Below are positions 37,194 to 47,845 of a DNA stretch of 64,000 bases, piece after piece (positions within the stretch are counted from its first letter, which is position 1; each line of letters starts with the position of its first letter). The notes under the pieces were generated by a model. That model was given only the letters and a program-made list of their open reading frames with translations. It ran no database searches and was not told the origin of the DNA. The stretch is taken from contig NZ_JFKA01000004.1 in NCBI RefSeq assembly GCF_002115755.1, positions 310,001 to 374,000 of the forward strand. Direction: 5' to 3'. The translations under genes were made by a program, and so were the position numbers. This DNA is from Thalassospira mesophila. Lineage in GTDB: Bacteria > Pseudomonadota > Alphaproteobacteria > Rhodospirillales > Thalassospiraceae.

Positions 37194-38384
37194 TTAGCCG
37201 TTATTCACTTCAAACAGCCCGGCGGCCCCCATGCCGCCGCCCACGCACATGGTCACCACAACATATTTCACCCCGCGACGGCGACCTTCTATCAGCGCAT
37301 GGCCCACAAGGCGCGCGCCGGTCATACCATACGGATGGCCCACCGAAATGCCGCCGCCATTCACATTATAAATGTCGGGATTAATCCCCAAATGATCGCG
37401 GCAATAAAGTGCTTGTACGGCAAAGGCTTCGTTCAGTTCCCACAGCCCGATATCATCCACGCCAAGCCCGTGCTGTTTTAGCAATTTAGGAATGGCATAG
37501 ATCGGGCCGATGCCCATTTCTTCGGGCGGGCAACCGGCAACCGCCATACCGCGATAAATTCCCAGCGGGGAAAGTCCGCGTTTTTCCGCCAGTTTCGCAT
37601 CCATCAAAACACAGGCCGATGCCCCGTCGGAAAGCTGGCTGGCATTCCCGGCCGTAATCACGCCGCCGTCGATAACCGGCTTTAGCCCGGCCAAGCCGTC
37701 CAAAGTGGTCGAGGGGCGGTTGCCTTCGTCGCGATCAAGGGTGACCTCGCGTTCTGATACCACACCGGTTTCCTTGTCCTGCACTTTCATGCGGGTTGAA
37801 ATCGGCACAATCTCGTCGTCAAACAGGCCGTTGGCCTGCGCCTTTGCGGTGCGCAACTGCGATTGCAGGGCGTATTCATCCTGTGCCTCGCGGCTGATGC
37901 CGTATTTGCTGGCAACAAATTCAGCCGTTTTTAACATCGGCATATAGGCATGGGCGGCACCGGCAATAACGTTTTCGTCGGCATCTTCCTGTATCCAGGA
38001 AAAATAACGGTCCTGCACAGCCGAAATATTATCCTGCCCACCGGCGGCAACAATATCCATACCATCAACCATGATTTGCTTGGCGGCGGTTGCAATCGCC
38101 ATCAGGCCCGATGCACATTGCCGGTCCATGGTCTGGCCCGGAACCGTTACCGGAAGACCCGCCGCAAAGACCGCATTGCGCGCCAGGTTCATGCCCGCGG
38201 TTCCGGCGGCCAAAACCGTACCGAGAACAAAATCCTCGATCTCGGCGGCATCAATTTTGGCCCGCGCCACAGCGTGCTGTAAAACATGGCCCGCCAGCGT
38301 CGGCGATTTAATAGCATTCAGGCTTCCGCGATAGGCGCGCCCGATGCCGGTCCGGGCGGTGCTGACGATGACGGCTTCTCTCAT
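37194..38384 (-). CDS. Thiolase (acetyl-CoA C-acyltransferase)
   Basis: A 396-residue thiolase of normal length. The nucleophilic Cys is in [12 protein letters not shown] (near residue 90), the His in [16 protein letters not shown] and the second Cys in [21 protein letters not shown] is also present. It cleaves 3-oxoacyl-CoA to acetyl-CoA and a shortened acyl-CoA, or condenses in the reverse direction. It is followed 79 bases upstream by the ligase gene, in the same direction. With the SDR it provides two steps of a beta-oxidation-like route; enoyl-CoA hydratase and acyl-CoA dehydrogenase are not in the window. Confidence 0.93.
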   Translation of the reverse strand: MREAVIVSTARTGIGRAYRGSLNAIKSPTLAGHVLQHAVARAKIDAAEIEDFVLGTVLAAGTAGMNLARNAVFAAGLPVTVPGQTMDRQCASGLMAIATAAKQIMVDGMDIVAAGGQDNISAVQDRYFSWIQEDADENVIAGAAHAYMPMLKTAEFVASKYGISREAQDEYALQSQLRTAKAQANGLFDDEIVPISTRMKVQDKETGVVSEREVTLDRDEGNRPSTTLDGLAGLKPVIDGGVITAGNASQLSDGASACVLMDAKLAEKRGLSPLGIYRGMAVAGCPPEEMGIGPIYAIPKLLKQHGLGVDDIGLWELNEAFAVQALYCRDHLGINPDIYNVNGGGISVGHPYGMTGARLVGHALIEGRRRGVKYVVVTMCVGGGMGAAGLFEVNNG

Positions 38385-38463
38385 TCGTATTCTCCCGTTT
38401 TCAATCCGCTGGCTTTACAATCCGCAACGTGCAAACACGCCACGCGCTGCCATCTGTTATGGT

Positions 38464-40053
38464 TCAGGCGATGCCGTATTCGGCACGAAGGCGCAATTTG
38501 TCTATTTTACCGGTTGATGCCCGGGGCATGCTGGGTACGCGCACCACCACATCGGGTATCCACCACGACGCCACACGTCCGCGCAACGATGCACGAAGGT
38601 CATCGTCACTGATGGTCTGATGTTTACGCATTTCAATCAGCAATACGGGCCGCTCGCCCCATTTTTCATCAGGCCGGGCAATGACGGCGGCCAGCGATAC
38701 TTGCGGCAGGGCGCTGACAATCGCTTCGATTTCGGCCGGGTTAATCCATTCGCCGCCCGATTTGATCAGTTCCTTGGCGCGCCCGGTAATCATCAGGTTG
38801 CCACGGTCATCAATCCGGGCAAGGTCGCCGGTATCAAACCAGCCATCGGCATCGGTGGCATTTTTTTCATCACCCAGATACCGTTCCACCACCGAACATC
38901 CGCGCACCCGCAAATGCCCCTCGACATTGCGTTGCTGTGGCAGGGCTTTGCCACTGGCATCGGTTATTAACATATCGATCCCGACCGATGGCCGCCCCGC
39001 AACCGATGCCGTGCGGTTGGTTTCGTAAGGCGACGACATTGCGCCCAACGGCGAAAGCTCGGTCATGCCCCAACTGGTTTGCACGGCAACGCCAAGCCGC
39101 TCTTCAAGGCGTGCCATCAGCGCGGGTGGCATGGGGGCGCCACCCATTAAAATCCGTTTTAAGGTCGGGACTTCACCGCCGCAGGATTCAAGATGCTCGA
39201 CCAGCCCCAGCCAGACCGTTGGCACCCCTGCCGCAACCGTAACCCCTTCCGAATTAATCAGTTTCGCCAGACTGGCTCCGTCGGCCAAGCGCCCCGGCAA
39301 TACCAGTTTTGCGCCCACAGCCGGGGCTGCAAAGGGCAAGCCCCAGGCATTGGCATGAAACATCGGCACCATTGCCAGCACGGTATCGGCTGCGGTAATG
39401 CCAATCACGTCGGCCTGAAGCAGGCGCGATGTATGAAGATAGCTTGAGCGATGGGTATAGCTCACCCCCTTGGGCGCGCCGGTAGTGCCCGAGGTAAAAC
39501 ACAGCCCGGACGCGGTTGTTTCATCAAACCCGCCCCAGGTAACGTCGTTTGACGCCGCCGCAATTAACGGCGCCATCGCGGTGATGGCAAGTCCTTCCGC
39601 CTGTGCAGCCTCAAGGTCAGCTTCACCATCCACCACCAGAATATGTTGCAACGGGGTATGGGCAACAATCTGGCGCGCAAGCGGCACCAGATCGGCGCTG
39701 ACAATCAAGATACGCGCTTCGGACTGTGCCAGAATACTGGCTGTTTGCTCAACCGTCAGCCGGGGGTTCAACGTATGGCACGCCGCCCCGATCCCCATAA
39801 TCGCATACCATGCCTCGACATGGGCCTGACTGTTCCACACCAGTGTTGCCACGCGGTCGCCCAGCCCGATCCCCCGGTCGGCCAATACCCGCGACAAACG
39901 CTGTGCGCGCGCCTTTAGTTCGGCATAACCAACCCGTTCCACCACGCCATCCGGGTGTGCGCTGACCACCTCGACATCAGGGTGCCATTTGGCAGCATGA
40001 TCGAGAAACTTGTCGAGTGTCAGCGCATATGGCTGCATGGCACCGTCTATCAT
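38464..40053 (-). CDS. Acyl-CoA synthetase (AMP-forming, class I adenylate-forming)
   Basis: A 529-residue ligase. Motifs: [18 protein letters not shown] (P-loop region), [48 protein letters not shown] and the catalytic Lys near the end ([13 protein letters not shown]). It resembles medium/long-chain fatty acyl-CoA and methylmercaptopropionyl-CoA ligases. It activates a carboxylic acid to acyl-CoA with ATP. I chose ATG 40053, which has GGAG upstream, over the extension to 40173. It is the first gene ahead of the thiolase and would feed the imported acid into the pathway. Confidence 0.92.
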   Translation of the reverse strand: MIDGAMQPYALTLDKFLDHAAKWHPDVEVVSAHPDGVVERVGYAELKARAQRLSRVLADRGIGLGDRVATLVWNSQAHVEAWYAIMGIGAACHTLNPRLTVEQTASILAQSEARILIVSADLVPLARQIVAHTPLQHILVVDGEADLEAAQAEGLAITAMAPLIAAASNDVTWGGFDETTASGLCFTSGTTGAPKGVSYTHRSSYLHTSRLLQADVIGITAADTVLAMVPMFHANAWGLPFAAPAVGAKLVLPGRLADGASLAKLINSEGVTVAAGVPTVWLGLVEHLESCGGEVPTLKRILMGGAPMPPALMARLEERLGVAVQTSWGMTELSPLGAMSSPYETNRTASVAGRPSVGIDMLITDASGKALPQQRNVEGHLRVRGCSVVERYLGDEKNATDADGWFDTGDLARIDDRGNLMITGRAKELIKSGGEWINPAEIEAIVSALPQVSLAAVIARPDEKWGERPVLLIEMRKHQTISDDDLRASLRGRVASWWIPDVVVRVPSMPRASTGKIDKLRLRAEYGIA

Positions 40054-40771
40054 TCGAACTCCGATATCTCTGGCGGCACGGCGATCCCGCCCTTGCCAAC
40101 ATTCACATTCCGCAGGGAACACCTGCAGAGAAAAAACTAGCTGCGCAGCGCGAACCCCAGGCACCGTCTGCACTCATGATGGCAGCCTGTAAAACAAACC
40201 CCGGCCGCGCAACGCGCAGGAAACCCGCTCGCCGCCGCTCGTCCACCCCGGCTTGCGCCAGCGCGCAAACAGTTCCGGCTGTGATACGCCAACAAGTCCC
40301 CCGACCTGCCCTCGCATCAAGACACCAAAATACCGACGGCCTCCCTGCCACACGCGAGCCTGCCGCAAGAAAATGCAGCCCGCAGCGGCACTTACGCCGC
40401 GTCAGGCGCCTTATCCTTGCGCCACCGCGTCGGTATCAATGGCCCAGCGCCCTGCCCGTGTCAACATTAACTATCGCGTGCGTGAACATTTTTAATCATG
40501 CCATACAGACCCGCACATGGTTGCTCATTTATGGCGTCAACGAACAGCTTCCCCAAACGTCAGGCCTTTGGCCGCAAGGAAAAGTTGTGATTTTTTCCAG
40601 ATGAGTTTTTTCTTTATTCAAAATTTTCGACAAATACTGAATAAAATCAGGAATTTCAGAGCAGAGCCGGACAGATGGACGTAAGAACAATTTATCGCCT
40701 GCTCTGAGCCCCACCGCTGGACCGCCAGAGATTAGAATTTTCCTGCTTTTTGCTCTGTTAAAGACCAAGCG
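40054..40771. other. Gene-free stretch between the ligase and Fic genes
   Basis: About 700 bases. The left 450 are GC-rich with overlapping frames on both strands but no recognisable protein. From about 40590 it turns AT-rich toward the Fic gene. I found no integrase, direct repeat or tRNA. It may mark a boundary between the standard backbone and a separately acquired segment. Confidence 0.5.
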
Positions 40772-42349
40772 TCATGCGCGCTCACCAAACTCCGCATCAT
40801 GATCCTCAAAAGCGGAGCTGACAATTTCTTCGGCCTTGGCAACTTCTTGATCTAAGAGCTCCTCAAATATACCCTGGCGGCGATTTTTACTTAATTTTCC
40901 GTTATTCTGACGGATATGCATTATAAGGTCTTGAGCCAATCGGTCTGGCATCTCGATCACGCTCATTATCCCTCGTAAAGCTTCATCGTTGCTCTTAAGA
41001 TAGATGATCTCTTTAGGAAGGTCGTAATCAACCGTTCGCTTCACACAACTATAGAGAAATTCAGCTTCCTCGGTACAGTCGAAATACCGGTAAAGATCCG
41101 CAGTGTCGTTTATTACGTCAACGTTCCTATTGGGCAAGGGGCGCCATTCTATAAAATCCATCAATGGACCGGAATGGGCTTGAAGCGTCTTTCGGTAATC
41201 GTCAATCCGGTCAAGCATGACAGAAGAAACCGGGAACACCATTCCGGGAGGCGTAAATTTACGTTCTGCGAGAACGTGGTGAATAAGGCAACGGTGTAGT
41301 CTGCCATTTCCATCCGCTAACGGGTGAATGTAAATGAACCCAAAAGCGATAATGGCAGCCTGCAACACTGCATCCAGGTTAGATGGCCGTAAGCGGTTGT
41401 TGCATCCATTAAGGGCGGTCATGAGCGTGAATACGTCACTATGCCTAGCACCGATGAACTCGGGCACAGGATCATTGTTTATATCGCGTTCACCAAGAAA
41501 AACCCCTTCGGTGCGATATCCGATCGCAGTAAATCTGTCGTCTCCGATCAGGATACGATGCAGCCGGTAGATTTCAGTCTGATTGAGAGGGCGCTTGCCC
41601 GCCTCTAATACCGCGCGCCCCCATCGTTGCAGCCTTTCTGTTCTTGGACGTTCACCCTCAATTTCGAAACTTGCGCGGCTATCGGCGAGCAGCAAAAAAC
41701 TCGCAGCTCGTGCGACAATGTTGGTGCCGGTTCTTCCGATTGTTCCCGCTGCTTGTTCTGACAGGTTCGCATCTATGAATTCTTCGAGTTTCTTGGTGCG
41801 GCGAATGACGGGGCAAAACTCGCCGGTTCCCAGTAGGTTATCCCAAACGCGATGCCTGACAGACAGCTTGGCCTTGCCAGTAAAATAAAGACTTGGATCA
41901 AGGGCGTTGACCGCCTTAACGAGAGGCGCGTCATCCAACTCCAATTTGTTACCAGTTAGGGTTTCGTAGAAGAACCATGCTCGCCTGGTGACTGCACCAT
42001 TCGGCGTCGAGCGAATAAAAGCGGCCAAATCACCCGGATCAATGGCATCAAACAGCCTTTTCAGGATGAGAAGGTCGATTTTCTCGTGTCGCAGCGCAAA
42101 GCCGAGATGGTCGGCAAGCGTGTCCTCTAGTGCAAACCGCTTGTCATAGATCTCCCATCTTCCGTCATACCGCCGAGTGCCGCGTACATATTTCTCAGAT
42201 ATACAGGAGAGATGGCGAACAGGTGTCTGAAGGCCCAGCGCATGCACCAAAGCGGACCACCCCGCCAGCCGGGTTTCAGCCGGAATTGGCTCATCCTGGA
42301 AATATCTCGTATCGCCAATTTCTAGCTGCATATGTCGAAACTCACTCAT
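40772..42349 (-). CDS. Fic-domain protein with N-terminal inhibitory motif
   Basis: A 525-residue Fic protein. The core motif HPLADGNGRLHR lies at about 342-353 and fits the HPFx(D/E)GNGRxxR pattern, with Leu for Phe at position 3. It has an inhibitory-helix motif SFEIEG at about 227-232, matching (S/T)xxxE(G/N), placed before the Fic fold (class II). Such proteins add AMP to protein hydroxyl groups and are self-inhibited. The N-terminal 200 residues are unassigned; a helical C-terminal domain follows the Fic fold. Start codon is uncertain: ATG 42349 is preferred; TTG 42379 and ATG 42331 are possible, and no strong ribosome site is visible. Composition is more AT-rich than neighbours and it stands alone beside a tRNA. 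No antitoxin gene is adjacent. Confidence 0.88.
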   Translation of the reverse strand: MSEFRHMQLEIGDTRYFQDEPIPAETRLAGWSALVHALGLQTPVRHLSCISEKYVRGTRRYDGRWEIYDKRFALEDTLADHLGFALRHEKIDLLILKRLFDAIDPGDLAAFIRSTPNGAVTRRAWFFYETLTGNKLELDDAPLVKAVNALDPSLYFTGKAKLSVRHRVWDNLLGTGEFCPVIRRTKKLEEFIDANLSEQAAGTIGRTGTNIVARAASFLLLADSRASFEIEGERPRTERLQRWGRAVLEAGKRPLNQTEIYRLHRILIGDDRFTAIGYRTEGVFLGERDINNDPVPEFIGARHSDVFTLMTALNGCNNRLRPSNLDAVLQAAIIAFGFIYIHPLADGNGRLHRCLIHHVLAERKFTPPGMVFPVSSVMLDRIDDYRKTLQAHSGPLMDFIEWRPLPNRNVDVINDTADLYRYFDCTEEAEFLYSCVKRTVDYDLPKEIIYLKSNDEALRGIMSVIEMPDRLAQDLIMHIRQNNGKLSKNRRQGIFEELLDQEVAKAEEIVSSAFEDHDAEFGERA

Positions 42350-42465
42350 GGGGATCGAAATAAGCTCATAAAAACGCAAGATGTCGAAAACGACACTAAA
42401 GATTTAGATATCGAAAATCAATCACGGCTGTCGAAAGTTGTTCAAGATAGATGTAAAGGTCGAAA
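42335..42465. repeat. Six TCGAAA boxes across the Fic promoter
   Basis: TCGAAA occurs at 42335, 42355, 42384, 42411, 42431 and 42460, with spacings of 20, 29, 27, 20 and 29 bases. Several read TTTCGACAT or close to it on the Fic coding strand. The set covers the start region of the Fic gene and about 115 bases upstream. Such clustered short boxes suggest an operator array, but they could also reflect a composition quirk. Confidence 0.5.
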
Positions 42466-42946
42466 TATGATCAATGCCATGCTCTGATCCGGGCGATCCA
42501 GCGCGCGCTTTCTTCCTGCTTCCCCGGCTCAGAAGGACCGTGCGTCTGGCGTTCGGCAAGATAATGACCGTTTGAGCGAACCAATGAGTCCATCTTGTCA
42601 CGAATTTTTGCCGGATTTCTACCGTGCTTTAACAATACCGAAAGCGGTTAAAGTGTCAGGCACGACAAAACAGACAAGAAATTTGGAACAGCAAAAAATA
42701 ACAACATTTTTCTAAATAATGTCATTTTTGAAATGAACCTCAACGGCACGAATGAGCCTGTAATTCGTTTCGCTGGGCTGACGTGTCAGATCTATCATTT
42801 GATTGATACAGCCGTGCCCCCTCGCTCAAGACGGCGCGCCAACTGCCATTGTGATCCCCGGATTTATGTCAGAAAAGTCATCGGGATGCCGAGAAACCCG
42901 TCACGGCTCGACATCAAGGAGAAAAATGTCAATCAACTAAGGAAAA
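42466..42946. other. AT-rich gene-free stretch between the Fic gene and the tRNA
   Basis: About 480 bases with an AT content higher than the backbone. No integrase, phage gene or direct repeat of the tRNA end was recognised. A small open frame runs into the tRNA and is a known artefact. The 3' end of the tRNA faces this stretch, which is the side where tRNA-associated islands usually insert. Confidence 0.5.
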
Positions 42947-43023
42947 TGGTAGGCCCGGAGGGACTTGAACCCCCAACCAGACCGTTATGAGCGGTCGGCT
43001 CTAACCAATTGAGCTACGGGCCC
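42947..43023 (-). tRNA. tRNA with CAT anticodon, probably Ile2 (lysidine-modified)
   Basis: A 77-base cloverleaf with encoded CCA. Acceptor arms are GGGCCCG and CGGGCCT, the anticodon stem is GACCG/CGGTC closing CTCATAA with CAT at the wobble-to-third positions, and the T arm is GGGGG-TTCAAGT-CCCTC. CAT means methionine or the minor isoleucine tRNA. C4-G69 and C5-G68 with A37 and A38 match the isoleucine type recognised by TilS, and there is no initiator-type C1 mismatch. First acceptor pair is G-U. I lean to Ile2, but elongator Met remains possible. Confidence 0.85.
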
Positions 43024-43040
43024 CCGAGGGGAAACAGAAA

Positions 43041-43067
43041 GGACCGCGCCAACATGTGGCGCGGTCC
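43041..43067 (-). terminator. Probable rpoD terminator
   Basis: GGACCGCGCC pairs perfectly with GGCGCGGTCC around a seven-base loop. On the minus strand it is followed by TTTCTGTTT. It lies 64 bases past the rpoD stop and just ahead of the tRNA. Confidence 0.65.
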
Positions 43068-43130
43068 CGAAAACTAGCGATTTTGGCGCAAAGGTCAAGC
43101 CCCGTATCGCCGCTATCCTGGCTATTTTTC

Positions 43131-45260
43131 TTAATAGTCCAGGAACGACCGCAACTTGCGCGAGCGTGACGGATGTTTGAGCTTGCGCAAGGCCTTCGCT
43201 TCGATCTGACGGATACGTTCACGGGTCACCGAGAACTGCTGGCCGACTTCTTCGAGCGTATGGTCGGTGTTCATGCCGATACCAAAGCGCATGCGCAACA
43301 CACGTTCTTCACGCGGGGTGAGCGATGCCAGAACCCGGGTTGTGGTTTCCCGCAAATTAGCCTGGATCGCCGCATCAAGCGGCTGAACAGCGTTCTTGTC
43401 CTCGATGAAATCCCCAAGATGGCTGTCTTCCTCGTCCCCGATCGGGGTTTCAAGGGAGATTGGTTCCTTGGCGATTTTGAGAACCTTGCGCACTTTTTCA
43501 AGCGGCATTTGCAGTTTTTCAGCCAGTTCTTCCGGGGTCGGCTCGCGACCGATTTCATGCAACATCTGGCGCGAGGTCCGAACCAGTTTGTTGATGGTTT
43601 CGATCATGTGAACCGGAATACGGATGGTCCGGGCCTGATCGGCAATAGAACGCGTAATCGCCTGACGGATCCACCAGGTGGCATAGGTCGAGAATTTATA
43701 ACCGCGACGATATTCAAACTTGTCCACGGCCTTCATCAGGCCAATATTGCCTTCCTGAATAAGGTCAAGGAACTGCAAACCACGGTTGGTATATTTTTTG
43801 GCAATTGAAATCACGAGACGCAGATTGGCCTCGATCATTTCCTTTTTCGCCCGGCCTGCTTCGCGTTCGCCCTTGTTGACGACACCGTAAACACGGCGGA
43901 ACTCGCCAATTGGCAAACCAACCTCGGCCGAAACACCGCCAATATTTTCGCGCAACTGGGCAATTTCATCGGGATAGCGTTCGATGAACAGTTTCCAGCC
44001 CTTGCCCGGCAAAGCCCCAACCCGTTCCATCCAGTTCGGATCAAGTTCGTTACCCTGATAATGTTTGACGAAATCAGGACGCTTGATTTTGCAGCGATCG
44101 GAAAAGCGCAACAATTTGCCTTCAAGGCCCAGCAAACGGTTGTTCAGGCCGGTCAAATGGTCAAGCAGTTCTTCGATGCGGAAGTTGTTCAAATGAACAT
44201 CTTCCATCAAATCGACCATTTCCTGCTTGAGCTTGCCATAGCGCTTTTCAGTTGCCGCCGGAACAGACTCACCCTTGTTCATCGCGGCCAGACGCTGCTC
44301 TTGCGCCTTGTGCAGCTTCTCATAGGTTTTGGCGATTTTTTCGAATTTTTCCAGAACCTGCTCGGTCAGTTCCTCTTCCATTTTGGAAAGGGAAACGTTG
44401 ACCTGCTCGTTCTCGTCATCGTCTTCATCATCGTCATCGGGCAAAGGACGGGTTGCGACATCGTCCTCTTCTTCAGAATCCGTTTTTTCCTTGTCAGCGC
44501 CTTCTTCGTCGCTGTCGCTGTCGTCGTCACTCTCGCCGTCGACCTTGATCTCACGCGCAGGAGCAGCAGCAACAGGCTGAACCGGAGCTTCAACTTCTTT
44601 TTCGTCGTCGTCATCGTCTTCAGAAACAACTGGCGGCGTCAGATCGCCTGCCACTTCTTCTTCGGCGTTCTCGTCAACCTCGGCAGCACCAATGGCGGCC
44701 GCATCAGGCCCGCCGCCATAAGTGGTTTCAAGGTCGATCACGTCGCGAAGCAGAAGTTTGCCTTCCTGCAACTGGTCGTGCCAGTTAACGATGGCCTGAA
44801 TGGTCAGCGGGCTTTCGCAAATCCCGCCAATCATCATTTCACGGCCAGCCTCGATACGCTTGGCAATGGCGATTTCGCCCTCGCGCGACAACAGCTCGAC
44901 ACTGCCCATTTCGCGAAGATACATGCGCACCGGATCATCGGTACGTCCAACGTCATCTTCGGAAATGTTGCCCTTGGGATCGGCCTCGGCATCACCATTC
45001 GTTTCGTTGTCGTCCCCTTCCTCGTTCTCGACAACATTGATGCCCATCTCACTGAGATTGGTCATCACGTCCTCGATCTGCTCGGAGGAGAAATGCTCGG
45101 ACGGCAACGCCGCATTGAGCTCGTCAACAGTAATGTGACCCCGCTCCTTGCCCTTGGCAATTAGCTTCTTGATCGCTGTTTTATATGTATCGAGAAGAGG
45201 TCCGTCTGCGTTATCAGAAGAGGTCTTTTTCTCTTCAGCGCTCGAAGTCTTAGACGACAT
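43131..45260 (-). CDS. rpoD: RNA polymerase primary sigma factor RpoD (sigma70)
   Basis: A 709-residue housekeeping sigma factor. Region 1.1 is at the N-terminus, region 1.2 at about 106-136 ([23 protein letters not shown]), region 2 contains [47 protein letters not shown] text, and region 4 ends with [25 protein letters not shown]. The non-conserved region holds an acidic insert, residues about 195-286, with more than half Asp or Glu, longer and more acidic than I expect. It is encoded downstream of dnaG in the same direction, the classical macromolecular-synthesis order. Start ATG 45260. Confidence 0.97.
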   Translation of the reverse strand: MSSKTSSAEEKKTSSDNADGPLLDTYKTAIKKLIAKGKERGHITVDELNAALPSEHFSSEQIEDVMTNLSEMGINVVENEEGDDNETNGDAEADPKGNISEDDVGRTDDPVRMYLREMGSVELLSREGEIAIAKRIEAGREMMIGGICESPLTIQAIVNWHDQLQEGKLLLRDVIDLETTYGGGPDAAAIGAAEVDENAEEEVAGDLTPPVVSEDDDDDEKEVEAPVQPVAAAPAREIKVDGESDDDSDSDEEGADKEKTDSEEEDDVATRPLPDDDDEDDDENEQVNVSLSKMEEELTEQVLEKFEKIAKTYEKLHKAQEQRLAAMNKGESVPAATEKRYGKLKQEMVDLMEDVHLNNFRIEELLDHLTGLNNRLLGLEGKLLRFSDRCKIKRPDFVKHYQGNELDPNWMERVGALPGKGWKLFIERYPDEIAQLRENIGGVSAEVGLPIGEFRRVYGVVNKGEREAGRAKKEMIEANLRLVISIAKKYTNRGLQFLDLIQEGNIGLMKAVDKFEYRRGYKFSTYATWWIRQAITRSIADQARTIRIPVHMIETINKLVRTSRQMLHEIGREPTPEELAEKLQMPLEKVRKVLKIAKEPISLETPIGDEEDSHLGDFIEDKNAVQPLDAAIQANLRETTTRVLASLTPREERVLRMRFGIGMNTDHTLEEVGQQFSVTRERIRQIEAKALRKLKHPSRSRKLRSFLDY

Positions 45261-45371
45261 CTATTCCCCGTTTCCCGCTTTGGCACATAAAGCACCATGT
45301 TATCCCGTACGCTACACCTGGTAACGCAAATCACAAATAGCCCGAACACTGACCCTGCGAAACCGCAACGA

Positions 45372-47267
45372 TCAGTCGTCGAGCTTGAACACATTTTCCC
45401 GGCGCCGGGCCAGATCATCGCGGCGATGCGAAAATCTTTCCCATTCTTCATCGCTGACATCTGCTGCCAACTGTCGGACGGCATATTTTGCCTCTTCGTC
45501 CGCCAGGGAGCTTACAGCCATAGAAAAAACCTGTTCCCAACCCGCAAGGGCCCGCGTAAGCGGCGTTTCGGGCCTGGCGAAAGCGGCATGAGCCATAACA
45601 TCGCTCTCAACCGCCCGCAAAACTGTTTCAGACAGCCCGTCGCGCTTCAAGTGGCCCTTAAGTGTTTCAGAGTCAAGTCCAGGATCACCATCAAGCAGCT
45701 TTAAGACTGCGCGCCGTAAAATGTCAAGGTCGGAGTCTATACAAACATAAACGCCGAGCCTTTCGCCGATATCGTCAAGCAAGGCCGGATGATTGATCAA
45801 AGTGGCGATCAGGATCCCATCCTGAACGTGACGACGGTTTCCCGTCGCTGGCCGCGCCATGCCCGGCACCGCTTTACCTGCCGGTTCCCAAACATAGTTT
45901 TTATTTCCGCGTTTGCCATAGGAACCGGTTTTTTTATTTCCCGCCCCGCTCTTTTGCCAGTTCGACCGGGCCGGGCGGGCTGCATCATCCCGAGTCCCGC
46001 GAAACAGTTTCCAGATCCGGTCCTTGAACATCGCCTGATATTGATGGCGCACAGCCTCGTCGCCAATCGCGCCAATGCGCGCGTGAATATCGGCCTCCAG
46101 CGCGGCGCGGCGCTCTGGTGTATCGGTGGGTCGGCCTGCGGTATCAAGCCGCCAGACCAGTTCGGCCATCGGCACTGCCTGATCGAGAATTTTGCGAAAC
46201 CGCGTCATGCCGTCGTCCGCCGCCATCAGGCTGTCGGGGTCATCCCCCTCGGGCAAGATGGAAAACAGCAGTGATTTCCCCGGCCGCAAGATGGGCAAGG
46301 CACGTTCCGCCGCCCGCACAGCGGCGCGCTTGCCCGCCGCATCGCCGTCAAGGCACAGGATCGGCTCATTGGCCATTTTCCACAATTCGCCAATCTGTTC
46401 CTCGGTCACCGCAGTGCCCAGCGGCGCAACCGCCCCGCGATAGCCCGCGCGGTGCAGGGCAATCACGTCCATATAACCTTCGGTCACAATAATTTCGGCA
46501 CCGTGCTGCGATGCTTCGCGCGCCTGTGGCAGGCCATAGAGCAACTGCCCCTTGTGAAACAGGGGCGTATCGGGGCTGTTTAAATATTTGGGTTTGCCAT
46601 CGCCCATCACGCGGCCCCCAAAGGCGACCACGCGTCCGCGCCGGTCAAGAATGGGAAACATCACCCGGCCACGAAAGCGGTCATAGCTTTGGCGGTTCTG
46701 ATCTTCGGGTTCGATCAGCAAGCCCGCCTCGATCATGGTGCGTTCGTCGATGTCTTCGCGTTTGAGCGCGGCCTTCAGCGCACCGCGATTGTCCGACGCA
46801 TATCCAAGGCGAAAGTCGCTAATGGTTTTGTCATCCAGCCCGCGGGCATGAAAATAATCCAGCCCCTCGCGCCCTTCGGGCATGCGCAGGTTACGCTCGA
46901 AAAACACACAGGCGACTTCCATCACATCATAAAGGGTTTTGGCCTTTTTTTCGCGTTCCTGGGCCTCGCGCGATGGTTTTGGCACATCCATGCCAACCTG
47001 GTTTGCCAGCACCTCGACCGCTTCGACAAAGGTGAGCCCGCGGGTATTCATGATAAAACTGATAACATCGCCATGCGCACCGCAGCCAAAGCAATGATAG
47101 AACCCCTTTTGCTCGTTCACGGTAAAAGACGGCGATTTTTCACTATGAAAGGGGCACAGCCCGGAATATTCCCGGCCGCGTTTGATCAGCTTTACTGATG
47201 ATCCGACAACATCTGCCAGATCAACACGCGCCCGCAGATCGTCGAGAAACGACTGGGGAAAGCTCAT
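45372..47267 (-). CDS. dnaG: DNA primase DnaG
   Basis: A 631-residue primase. The zinc finger has Cys38, His41, Cys59 and Cys62 (LCPFHSEK ... HCFGCGAHG). The TOPRIM core carries VTEGYMDVIALHRAG and CLDGDAAGKRAA, and the C-terminal helicase-binding domain follows. It makes RNA primers for replication in the cytoplasm. The gap to rpoD is about 110 bases, so a shared transcript is likely. Start ATG 47267 gives MSFPQSFLDDLRARV, the usual opening. Confidence 0.96.
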   Translation of the reverse strand: MSFPQSFLDDLRARVDLADVVGSSVKLIKRGREYSGLCPFHSEKSPSFTVNEQKGFYHCFGCGAHGDVISFIMNTRGLTFVEAVEVLANQVGMDVPKPSREAQEREKKAKTLYDVMEVACVFFERNLRMPEGREGLDYFHARGLDDKTISDFRLGYASDNRGALKAALKREDIDERTMIEAGLLIEPEDQNRQSYDRFRGRVMFPILDRRGRVVAFGGRVMGDGKPKYLNSPDTPLFHKGQLLYGLPQAREASQHGAEIIVTEGYMDVIALHRAGYRGAVAPLGTAVTEEQIGELWKMANEPILCLDGDAAGKRAAVRAAERALPILRPGKSLLFSILPEGDDPDSLMAADDGMTRFRKILDQAVPMAELVWRLDTAGRPTDTPERRAALEADIHARIGAIGDEAVRHQYQAMFKDRIWKLFRGTRDDAARPARSNWQKSGAGNKKTGSYGKRGNKNYVWEPAGKAVPGMARPATGNRRHVQDGILIATLINHPALLDDIGERLGVYVCIDSDLDILRRAVLKLLDGDPGLDSETLKGHLKRDGLSETVLRAVESDVMAHAAFARPETPLTRALAGWEQVFSMAVSSLADEEAKYAVRQLAADVSDEEWERFSHRRDDLARRRENVFKLDD

Positions 47268-47340
47268 AATGTGCCCATCCGTGAAATGTGAAGTTCAGAA
47301 GACCGTTAAACCAGCATACCAGATAAAGTTTAAGCATGAC

Positions 47341-47370
47341 AAAAGCCGGACGCAAGGCATCCGGCTTTTT
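47341..47370 (-). terminator. Terminator of the yqeY gene
   Basis: AAAAGCCGGA pairs with TCCGGCTTTT around a nine-base loop, and on the minus strand is followed by TTTTGTC. It sits between the yqeY stop and dnaG. Confidence 0.75.
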
Positions 47371-47389
47371 ATCACGTCGGGGTTTGCAA

Positions 47390-47845
47390 TTAACCCAATA
47401 GTTTTTTCGCGACCAGACCGGCTTTGCCGAAATCCATGCAACCGCTGTATTTTTCGCGCAAGGTGGCCATGGTGCGGCCCATGTCTTTCAGACAGGTCGC
47501 CCCCATGTCCGAAACCGTGCCCTTAACCGCAACTTCGATTTCAGAATCACTCATCTGCAAAGGCAAAAACCGTTCGATCACGACGATCTCGGAAGCTTCC
47601 TGTGCGGCCAGTTCGGGGCGGTTGCCCTTGGTATACATTTCGATGCTTTCGCGGCGCTGCTTGACCATTGACTGGAGCAGACCCTGAATATCATCGTCCG
47701 AAATACCATCGGTATTGCCTTCGCCGCGCGCTGCAATGTCGCGCTCCTTCAATGCAGCAAGGATCAGGCGAATGGTGGTCACCGAAACGGTATCTTTTGA
47801 AAGGACGGCTTTTTTCAAAGCATCTGTAAGCTGCGGTCGCAGCAT
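47390..47845 (-). CDS. yqeY: GatB/YqeY domain protein
   Basis: A 151-residue protein of the GatB/YqeY family, related to the tRNA-binding tail of the Asp/Glu-tRNA amidotransferase. It shows LRPQLTDALKKAVLSKD, VTTIRLILAALKERDIAARGEG and ERFLPLQMSDSEIEVAVK, ending with the usual FGKAGLVAKKLLG. I chose ATG 47845 (MLRPQLTDA), because the extension to 48043 is not family-like. It is typically encoded next to dnaG-rpoD in alphaproteobacteria. The molecular role is unsettled. Confidence 0.92.
   Translation of the reverse strand: MLRPQLTDALKKAVLSKDTVSVTTIRLILAALKERDIAARGEGNTDGISDDDIQGLLQSMVKQRRESIEMYTKGNRPELAAQEASEIVVIERFLPLQMSDSEIEVAVKGTVSDMGATCLKDMGRTMATLREKYSGCMDFGKAGLVAKKLLG

Noticed and set aside
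40017-40604. 195-codon frame on the plus strand between the ligase and Fic genes
   Set aside because: It overlaps the ligase start and has low-complexity Arg/Pro-rich text with no family character or ribosome site.
40054-42946. Integrated phage or genomic island with att sites
   Set aside because: No integrase, and no copy of the tRNA end (for example GAACCCCC with the acceptor end) was found near the other edge.
42733-42990. 85-codon frame ending GPEGLEPPTRPL
   Set aside because: This ending is the well-known artefact of reading through a tRNA gene; the tRNA at 42947-43023 explains it.
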